A stretch of 64,000 nt of DNA. It comes from Euborellia annulipes (lineage: Eukaryota; Arthropoda; Insecta; Dermaptera; Anisolabididae). Positions 56,470 through 64,000 of the stretch are shown here, in pieces (position 1 is the first letter of the stretch; each line of letters opens with the position of its first letter). A program made the position numbers and the translations under genes. The notes beneath the pieces were generated by a model, which saw only the letters and a program-made list of their open reading frames with translations, ran no database searches and had not been told where the DNA came from. The stretch spans positions 1 to 64,000 of the forward strand of contig JAKCPI010031616.1 of assembly GCA_023213315.1 (NCBI GenBank). Direction: 5' to 3'.

Positions 56470-59396
56470 ATGGAGATTATCGAAACAATTCAATTAAAGA
56501 CACGAGAAAAAATTGACAGTTATATTGTAATTGCAGAACGTCATAGCAAATTAATACAGGTAATTTTTTTATTTTTAATTAATAATATCACTGGATTTTT
56601 ATAATTATTTAAATTTTTTCAGTATAGTGCAGTACTCGCTGGATTTACTGGAGTTTGTTTAGCTATTAGAAGGGTCAGACCTGTAAGTATTAATCTTTTT
56701 TATAAAGTCAATATTTAATTATATATATATTAAAATTTAATATTAAAATTAGAGACATAGCACTTGAGTTAGCACTTCTTAATTATTATATGATTTTAAT
56801 AAAAAAATATTATTTTATAACATTTTCCTAAAAATCACTTTCATTTATTATTTTAATCTAAAAATTGACCACTTTACTAATTCAAAATTAATAAATTAAT
56901 TCTTTTCCATTTCATATACATAAATATAGATTCTTGGAAGTGAAAAACTAAAAATTGAAATATTAATTACAAGGACAGGTAAATAAGAACTTGGTCACTT
57001 TTTTTTTTTAAGGACCACCTCATAATTTTTTTAGCTGTCAATTATTTCAGCAACTACGATGCGCTAGGCCTTAAAAAACACTTGGTTTCATTTTTTCCCG
57101 ATTTTTTGAAAGTTTTATATATATGATGAGATACATGAATTTATATAAATTTATTTACTAGTAATATATTATCTAAAAAAAAGTTTCGTGATCTATTTTG
57201 TCATGTATATAATTTCTAAATATATATTTATTCATGAAATAAGTTTATTGAAGAAATATCCTTGAAACAGAGCTATTTTTAAACAATTTGTTTTATATTT
57301 AACTCAAGAACTGTATTTCAAAGATCCAGTCAATTTTTCTTTCCTTAAGCTAAATTTAAAATAAAGATAATATTATTAACATAAATAAAGAAATATATTT
57401 TTTTAAGGTCTCTTTCGGCATTTAGACTCCATCTCTTTTTTTTATTTCAATCGATTGGTAGACAATTCAATCGAAATAAATTTTTGTCGCAAGAGACGGT
57501 TGCGAACCCTTGACCCATAGAAACTGTACCAGGATGAGAAATTTATAGACTGAATAAATTCCAATAGATAAGGATGAGGTAGTCCCCCCTGGATTGAATT
57601 TTTACAGGGCTGGCTAGATAACAAATTCTATGATTACGGGGCAATTCCAGATAACATGAAAAATCGAGCGATTTTTACTCAATATCTTTAATATAAAATT
57701 ATTTTGTTACAGTTTAAGAAAATTCACAAACCGAATGACTGCCCTCGTTATTTTCTTGAACAACATACTCCATTGCAAGGTCGAGTGGTCGGCGTGGAAC
57801 CTTCAGGACGTCTTTTGGTCGATCATTATCCGTTGATTTCTCTATGGAGGAAAAAGAAGCCAGTTTCCATAGCGCTGGCTGGAATTGAACCTGGATCGCA
57901 TTCTTCCATTTGGCTTTCTCATGTTGCTCTGAACAAAGATGTCCAATTCCTGCCAATCAAAGTGCGTCCTGAGGCGCTCAGTTGTATTGTTAAACAAAAG
58001 GTATAAATAAATTTCACAAAATTTTAAAATTATCTATTTTTTAAATAAAAATTCCATTTCACTTTTAATGACAGGTTCATTGTCCTTATCAAATTTGGTA
58101 TATCTAATTTTTAATTTTCTTTTAGCAGGAAACTGATCTTGCCGAAGGTTTAGTTGGTATTGGATTTGCTTCTCTTGCGGCTTGGGATAAATCTCTTGCT
58201 CGCGATGCCACCTATAAAAAACTATATAAGAAACTTAACATCGCTCAAAAACACGCACAATCCAAACGTTTTGGTAAGAATTATTTTTTATTTATAATAA
58301 TTATAAAGTTATAAAGGTAAATAGTGATAGTGATATATTCAATGAAATTATTATATTTTTACTGCCTCTTCCCTATATATATATAAAGAGAAAATATAGA
58401 ATTAATGTCAAAAATTCGATGACGAGATTTTAATGGATATACACGTTTGGAGATCCAAAAAAGGGGTTTTCCTAGCATTGTCTGTCTGTCTCTGTGTGTC
58501 TGAACAAAATATCCCAAAGGAGGTTAAAATTTTATATTTAATTTAGGTATCACTGGGACGTGACACGAAGCTTTTGACATCATCGGAAGTGTTATTACTT
58601 ACTGAGTAAGTAATAACACTTCCGATGATGATGTAAAAATCGAAACGCGTCAAATGATTTAATTAATAAATAATTTGAAACACATAACCTAGTATATATT
58701 TTCAACTCATAGTTGACTGAACACCTCATTCTAACAAAACATGTATATCCATTAAAATCTCAACATCGAATTTTTGACATGAAACCAATACTTTCTCTCT
58801 ACTGTATATATACACAATATATAGGTAAGAGAAAGTAAAAAAAATACACAATATCTCTAAGGTACAACTAAAGCAGAAATAAAAACATTTTATTTGCATT
58901 TTTCAGAAAAAATATGGCTTAGCATATAGCTAACAACCAGATATTCATTTTAGAAAGAACAAATTTGAAACCCATGAATATAAACAAAATCCCTAATAAG
59001 TTGCTAATTTTTTAAGCTGCCTGGGAAAGGGATAGGGAGCGGATGATGTTCGCCAGCACTGTGAAGATAGATGACCCTGTCCGTAATAGCCAGGGGGGGG
59101 GGGGTACTGCTGTCCTTGAGTCGACAAATGCTTCAGGTTGGGAGATCTTAACTTCCTGGTGCATAGAGACATTGATGGCCTAAGTTTAGACTAAGTTTCT
59201 GGAACGGGATAATGCTTCTCAATTAATAACTACTAAAGAATACCAATCCAATATTTTTTTTTTTTTTTTTTCAGGAATGTGGCTTCAAAAGTCTTCTGAA
59301 CGCTCTTTAATCGCTCGCTTTGCAGATCATGCTTTTCGAACAATCCGGGAGAAATTACCAAACCTTCTTCGTCCTAATCGAACACCAGCATCCTAA
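56470..59396 (+). CDS. C3orf33-like protein, nuclease-like/OB fold, 5 exons
   Basis: Exons 56,470-56,559, 56,623-56,682, 57,713-58,000, 58,126-58,273 (or from 58,129) and 59,275-59,396 join in phase to about 235 residues. A short N-terminal part (MEIIETIQLKTREKID) precedes a probable membrane segment (YSAVLAGFTGVCLAIRR, about 31-47). Then comes a staphylococcal-nuclease-like domain: TPLQGRVVGVEPSGRLLVDHYPLI, IALAGIE, the C-terminal LAEGLVGIGFASLA and an ERSLIARF tail. The layout and several blocks (membrane segment, LxGRV..(I/V)..G.L.(I/V)(E/D)H.P(I/L), (V/I)xLAG(V/I)E) match vertebrate C3orf33, whose role is poorly known. The active-site pattern of true nucleases is not evident, so catalysis is doubtful. 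The exon 4 acceptor is tagcag, allowing either of two in-frame starts one codon apart. AATAAA at 59,441-59,446. Intron 4 holds a repeat. Confidence 0.82.
57405..57545 (-). mobile_element. SINE fragment in C3orf33-like intron 2
   Basis: Minus-strand copy of the tRNA-derived SINE: B-box-like 'aagggttcgcaacc', 'caattgaattgtctaccaatcg' and 'aaatgccgaaagagacc'. The A-box region is lost. Confidence 0.6.
58377..58830. repeat. Inverted pair of the AAGAGAAAGTA repeat in intron 4
   Basis: The left half (58,377-58,560) and right half (58,735-58,830) are opposed copies of the repeat at 44.2-44.6 kb ('caaaaattcgatg', 'atggatatacacg', 'tgtctgtctgtc' and inverse). A short palindrome 'cttactgagtaagtaataac' type is at about 58,588-58,625. 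Confidence 0.5.
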
Positions 59397-60299
59397 ATAA
59401 CTTAGCTCCATTCAAATTCTATTTTTTCCTTTTTTTCTACAATAAAACAAAGCGAGAGTGCCATTCACTGATACTTAAAAAAAAATGTAATTTATTTTAT
59501 AGCTGAAAGCAAGTAGAAATAAATTCAAAGTTATGTTTGTTAGTAAGCGTGTATTTTTGTATAAAAAACAAATAAAATATTAATTTAGAGAAATTTATTG
59601 TTATCTTTATTGTTTCTTCAAATTTAAAACTTGAACAGAGCCGCAGTGGTCTTCATTTAATTTATTGTTTCTGTTATATAATTGCGCTGTTTTGAATGTA
59701 ACCTGAAATTTCTGCAAATCTACGGAATATTTTTTAAGGAGGTTCTGTTACAGTAAATGAATATATTTGTAAATACTTTCCTATTGTTGCTTTGCTGTTG
59801 TATTTTTTAAATTTATTTTATCATGAACATGGTTTCGAAAACATTTTCCCAAAATTTGCAATACATTTAAATACATTATAGAGGGTAAGGGTTGAACAGG
59901 TTCCACACACTTTTGGAACGAAGTTCTTTAACGCGGCTTACGCAGAGTGAAATAGACAAAATGTAACGTAACAAAAATGCGTTCATAACAAAAATACGTT
60001 AAAATTCAAAAATCAATTACTTTTTAGATGCTCTTTCAAATGTATATTCTCGTTTTGCCATTGAAATCTTATATATATACTCACTACCGTTTTTCATTGA
60101 ACGATAGTATAGTTAATTGAATGTAAAAATAAATTAATAACGAATGATATAATGACATCAAATTAATTATTAATTTTTTTAAATCAATAGAATTTTTTTT
60201 TTATAATTAAACATTTTAGTAAAATTAATTTTTAAAAAAATCAATTGGCAATTTTCTTTTTAAATTTTTCAAATCCCAAGTCGATATTTAATTTATTAA
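59397..60299. other. Intergenic AT-rich DNA
   Basis: 3' UTR and downstream region of the C3orf33-like gene. A fragment of the 44-kb repeat ('aaaaatcaattactttttagatg') is at about 60,005-60,060. No gene is seen. Confidence 0.45.
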
Positions 60300-61089
60300 G
60301 GTTGTTCGGATAGTACATCGTAAGTCATAATAGAATCTAAATTTTATTTTAAATAAAATTAAAAATTTGAATGCCAAAATTCCTTATTATAATTTAGTCG
60401 TGACCTATCATAGTTTATAATTGGATTAAGTTAATAATTTAATTACCAAAAATAATAAATGAATGACTTTTGATTTGAGCAGTATTTCACGTAATATAGA
60501 ACTGGCAACATTGCATTCATCAGCTATCCATTTTAAATCTTAAACGCCTTAAATTTTATTTTATTTAATATATTACAATGTTTAATGCAAATCAGTTTAA
60601 ACACAATGGACGATTTGCGAGAAAAAATATTGTAAAATTGAAAAAAAAATGTATCTGACATAGAGAAAAGAGAATTATTTTATGCGACGTTGCCAGGCTG
60701 GTCTGACTCTCGAGAATTCATTATTTTTAAATATTAGCGACTGTCATTTTGGAGAATTTTTTGACTTTCTTGTTAAAATATCTTTAAAAGCGGTCGGCAG
60801 AAACTTTTGGTTTTATTTTTAACGTATTCCTCGGAAGTGAATTAATAAAATGTAAGTTTTTTTGTTTTTGTATCAGTTGCACAGATGCCTATATAATTCG
60901 ATATGTGTGCGTTTCGTCGTTATTCCCTATAGGCTACATGTTAAATTTCAATTTTTTAAAAATTAATTACACGATAACCCTGTGTCAGATCTGCTTCAAA
61001 ATTTTATTTTATACGTATTTGATAGTGATTAATAACATATTAAAAAATTAGCTTTTAATCTACCAAAGTGCTTTAATGTCCGAACAACC
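60300..61089. mobile_element. piggyBac-like miniature element flanked by TTAA
   Basis: Ends GGTTGTTCGGA and TCCGAACAACC are perfect 11-bp inverted repeats, each bordered by TTAA (60,296-60,299 and 61,090-61,093), the target of piggyBac-type transposons. About 790 bp. A short frame at 60,579-60,659 (KHNGRFARKNIVKLKKK in part) lies inside but no transposase is recognisable. Confidence 0.65.
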
Positions 61090-61466
61090 TTAATTAATAT
61101 TTTAATTTTCTGATGTCGGCAAATCTTGGCGCCGAGACGTAAATTGAAATAATCCAAAAATTTCTGCATTTTTCATTTTTCTTTTTTTGGGGATTTTCCA
61201 CTTACAATTGTTACCCATACTCATACACCTTTATTACATCAAATTTTTTTTTTTTTTTTTAATAAGGGTTTAAAAATTACATAATATCTTTTTTTTTTTT
61301 TTAATAATTTAACTTAACGATTGTGGTTTTAAAAAAGTCTAGAGAAATAAATTATTTAAATATTCACCTGGAAATATCTTTTAATTATTTAGAAATTTTA
61401 TTAATATGTCTTCATTTTCTCATTCGATTTAGATCGAAAAGGATCTCAGCCTGAATTTTTTTCAAA

Positions 61467-62062
61467 ATGTCTTATATTACCAAAACCATTAAACTTTTAA
61501 CCCGGGTTTGTTTTTTACTCGTTCCAAAAAATACAAAATATTACACACTCCGTGTAATATATCAATGTATTGTTATTTTTGGATATTCCTATTTAAGTTA
61601 TATGCTCTTCGTTTCCGCCTATAATAATTATCCGAATATTGAAGTTGTGACTAAACTTATTTTTCATGGTGTCGTTATTTATCAGGCTCAACTTCGTTTC
61701 ATTTTGGTTAATTTCGTTTATCCCAAAAGATTCAAGAAATTAATTTCAAATATCGATCGATTTCATGAGCAATATTCTAAATTGGATGATTACAGTGATA
61801 AAATAGAGAAGAAAATCAAAAGAATAAATAGGTTCATTGATTGGTCCATTGTGTTATGTTTTATTACTATTATTTACGAGGTTTCTATGGGGGTTTATAC
61901 CTCGAAAGAAAGTAGGCCAATACCTGGAAATATTTTCATTTTTGGCAAATATGAAATGCCCTTGGTCCTCTATTATTGCATTTTTGTTTATTTTTCAATA
62001 ATGTATTTATTTGCTAGTTTGTATTATGGTCAGACAATTTTCATGTTTATCATCATTATCAT
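61467..62062 (+). CDS. Insect odorant receptor, first coding exon (7tm_6 family; 3' part not in window)
   Basis: ATG at 61,467 opens 198 codons to a strong donor (at|gtaagtat at 62,063), leaving phase 2. The product begins MSYITKTIKLLTRVCFLLVP and has about four hydrophobic segments: IYQCIVIFGYSYLSYMLFV, VTKLIFHGVVIYQAQLRFILV, WSIVLCFITIIYEVSMGV and PLVLYYCIFVYFSIMYLFASLYYG. Between the second and third is a charged loop with YPKRFKKLISNIDRF. This N-terminal half fits insect odorant receptors, ligand-gated cation channels that work with Orco in the antennal membrane. The diagnostic C-terminal region (TYF..l.S Y-type motif) would be in later exons; none was found up to 64,000, so the gene either continues beyond the window or is truncated. 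The receptor family is fast-evolving, so no subfamily name is given. Confidence 0.7.
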
Positions 62063-62331
62063 GTAAGTATAAATTCTTTAAATTTATGGACCAAAGGAAT
62101 CGAACTCTGGTTTCGAGATCCACATTCAGAAAATTGATAGCTGTTAGCCTATGGCGTTCATTCCCCACAAAATTGCGGATCTGTCAGGAATGTTCTGCAA
62201 CGTTCCTGTGGCGTCGAAATCTTCGCTATATCCTCGTAATTTTATGTGGGCCAGCAATTACGAGATCAGGGTTCGATACCCAGCCAAATCCAAAATAGTA
62301 CTATTTTCAACCTTGGAAACAAAGTTGTAAT

Positions 62332-62676
62332 CAGGGATGGGAAAAATCCTTTAAAAAGGATCTGATCCGGATTAGCATTCCGACAAGCTCGGGCGATTCG
62401 GTCCGCTAATCCGATCTGATTTAAAAAAAAAAGAATCGCTGTTTGGATCCGAAAATTTTATCCAGACATGATTTTTAGGCGTTTAGACGAATCAAAAGAA
62501 TATACGTAAAAATTTTTAAAAATTTCCGAAAAGGAATTGATTCAGAGAGCAAAAATGATTTCGATCCAGATCCAAAATTCTCCACAAAAAAGGATTTCGA
62601 TCTCAATCCGAAAATCCTGGATCGGATCGAATTTTCGGATTTAAATCCAAAAAGATCGCGATCCTGCCCATTCCTG
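62332..62676. mobile_element. GATCCG-word element, second copy, 8-bp duplication
   Basis: Ends CAGGGATGGGAAA and CTGCCCATTCCTG are inverted repeats; flanks GTTGTAAT (62,324-62,331) and ATTGTAAT (62,677-62,684) form an 8-bp duplication with one change. The interior repeats GATCCG/CGGATC words as at 24,822-25,425. Confidence 0.7.
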
Positions 62677-63092
62677 ATTGTAATGTATGTTTTTACCGGG
62701 AAAACGTTTATAAAAAGGCAGCAATGAAACGATTTTGATGACCAAATATTTCATTATATATCGTGGCTTAAAGGTTGCAAATATTAATATATTCTGAAAA
62801 TAGACAAGTAAATGTGAAAGTTTGTGCGCTTCCGTTAAAACTAATAGGGTAGAAATTCTATCCGTGTCCCCGTCAGGGTTCGGTTAGTGGGAGAAAATGC
62901 CATAAAGATGACCAAATCTTTTTTGCATTCATGTAATGCTTATCTGCTTTGTCATATTGGATGTAAGTTTGTGACGATTTGCAAAATATCTGTTGTTTGT
63001 ACTGAGGATGATTCAATCTCACTGAGAAATATTTACAAATAAATTAAGTTATTTAATTATTGGCAGACGGTCCTTAAATTTATGTTCCTTAC

Positions 63093-63485
63093 CAGGGGCG
63101 CCGGAACGAATTTCAATCAGGGGGGGGGCAAAAAAATTTTTTTTAGAAAATTAAAATAATTTAATATGTTCAAATAGTATAAAACAAAAACAAATCTACT
63201 ATAAAACTTTAAAAATTTTAAATAAAATCACAATTTTAATAAAATTAAAATTTTAAAAAATTTGGTAGTGATTTTCAAAAATTTTTGGAAAAAATTTGGA
63301 AAAAAAATGAATTTCTTACTCTTTTAATTTTTTTTAATTTAGAAGATTTTATTTTTCAAAAGTAAAAATATATCATTTTTAAAAATAAATGAAATAAAAG
63401 AAGAAATTTTGCCCCCCCCTGTCCCCCCCTATAGGATGCCAGGGGGGGCAATGTACCCTTGCCCCCCCCAGTTCCGGCGCCTATG
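63093..63485. mobile_element. MITE with CAGGGGCGCCGGAAC ends, 8-bp duplication
   Basis: Ends CAGGGGCGCCGGAAC and GTTCCGGCGCCTATG are inverted repeats; TTCCTTAC is repeated at 63,085-63,092 and 63,486-63,493. G-runs on the left and C/G-runs on the right flank an AT-rich core. Non-coding. Confidence 0.75.
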
Positions 63486-64000
63486 TTCCTTACTGCTATC
63501 TACAATAAAAAAAAAAAAAAAAATTGGTTTCTAGAGGTTTTTGAGGTAGGTGTTTACAATTCTGTGGTCAATATCTTTGCGACCAAAGTGTAGGAATAAT
63601 TTCTCTATAGAGATAAATTAAATTCGGACAATTAATACTAGAGATATTATGCACTTCTGAGCTTTATTAGAATTGGGAGACTCCGCGTTTTATCATGCTA
63701 AATATGATCTGAGCATAGAGAAATAATGCGTTTAAAGTCTTCTTCTCCTCATTTATTTGCGCGAATTTCTCAAACGATTTTTTTTTTTTTTTTTTTTTTT
63801 TGAGATTTTGGCCAGCTTTTCGGCATTTTCTTGTACGTCGTCGTGATATGTAGATCTTGAAATTAATTTATAATAAGGGAAAAAAATCTTCATTTTGGTT
63901 TGTCTTCTTATCTTATCTAATCTTCATCTGTTAGGCTAGATCGGAGAGTTTGTCTTCTCCCACTTCATTTTGAGAATAGTAAATTAAGAATTGAAGTTTT

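Larger units (their letters stand above)
62063..64000. other. Intron or downstream region of the odorant receptor, repeat-filled
   Basis: Two tRNA-like relics (B-box-like GAGTTCGATTCC on the minus strand near 62,100; GGGTTCGATACCC at about 62,268) lie next to the donor, followed by two miniature elements listed separately. A T-run lies at 63,780-63,801. No second receptor exon could be recognised. Confidence 0.45.

Noticed and set aside
57714..57956. Minus-strand 80-codon frame
   Set aside because: Antisense of exon 3 of the C3orf33-like gene.
62011..62298. Plus-strand 95-codon frame after the odorant receptor exon
   Set aside because: Covers the donor and tRNA-like repeat relics; the products have no domain.

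Overview
The window is an AT-rich, intron-rich animal sequence, almost certainly from an insect. The main evidence is a first exon of a seven-transmembrane odorant receptor (a family confined to insects) at the right end, spliced orthologues of MCM2, a short-chain dehydrogenase and a C3orf33-like protein, a full-length 7SL RNA, and very many small DNA transposons and tRNA-derived SINEs. The insect order cannot be read from the sequence with confidence.

Layout. 0-5 kb: the last exon of an unrecognised minus-strand gene, then a three-exon gene for a small single-pass membrane protein with a proline-rich PPxY tail, whose first intron holds a dead LINE. 5-17.5 kb: transposon-dominated DNA with an old ~4-5 kb tandem segmental duplication (7.9-11.9 and 12.5-17.5 kb); each copy keeps an uninterrupted Merlin/IS1595-type transposase reading frame. 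17.9-18.2 kb: SRP (7SL) RNA. 18.3-27.9 kb: a gene-poor mosaic of hAT-like miniature elements, many with clear 8-bp target duplications. 27.9-32.3 kb: a seven-exon SDR gene. 33.6-45.0 kb (minus strand): MCM2 in ten recognisable coding exons. 45.6-54.1 kb (plus strand): a gene I identify as an insect CENP-T, driven from a 571-bp promoter shared head-to-head with MCM2. 56.5-59.4 kb: a C3orf33-like gene. 60.3-61.1 kb: a TTAA-flanked miniature element. 61.5 kb onward: the odorant receptor first exon and its repeat-filled intron.

Most notable biology. (1) The CENP-T-like protein carries about 17-18 copies of a short motif (consensus GFRKALMTSNE). It aligns position for position with the two human CENP-T motifs that recruit the Ndc80 complex, so one CENP-T molecule might offer many Ndc80 docking sites. 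The array is broken once by a net +1 frameshift. (2) MCM2 and CENP-T share a promoter with an E2F-like site, and no exon for the MCM2 histone-binding segment can be found. (3) A set of inverted repeats, mostly in introns, carries hammerhead-ribozyme-like cores with compensatory changes, as known from Penelope-like elements. (4) Both Merlin transposases have lost the second catalytic Asp (now Gly) but remain open, which may indicate host use.

Exon boundaries were set by eye from GT/AG sites, reading-phase agreement and family knowledge; no database search was possible.
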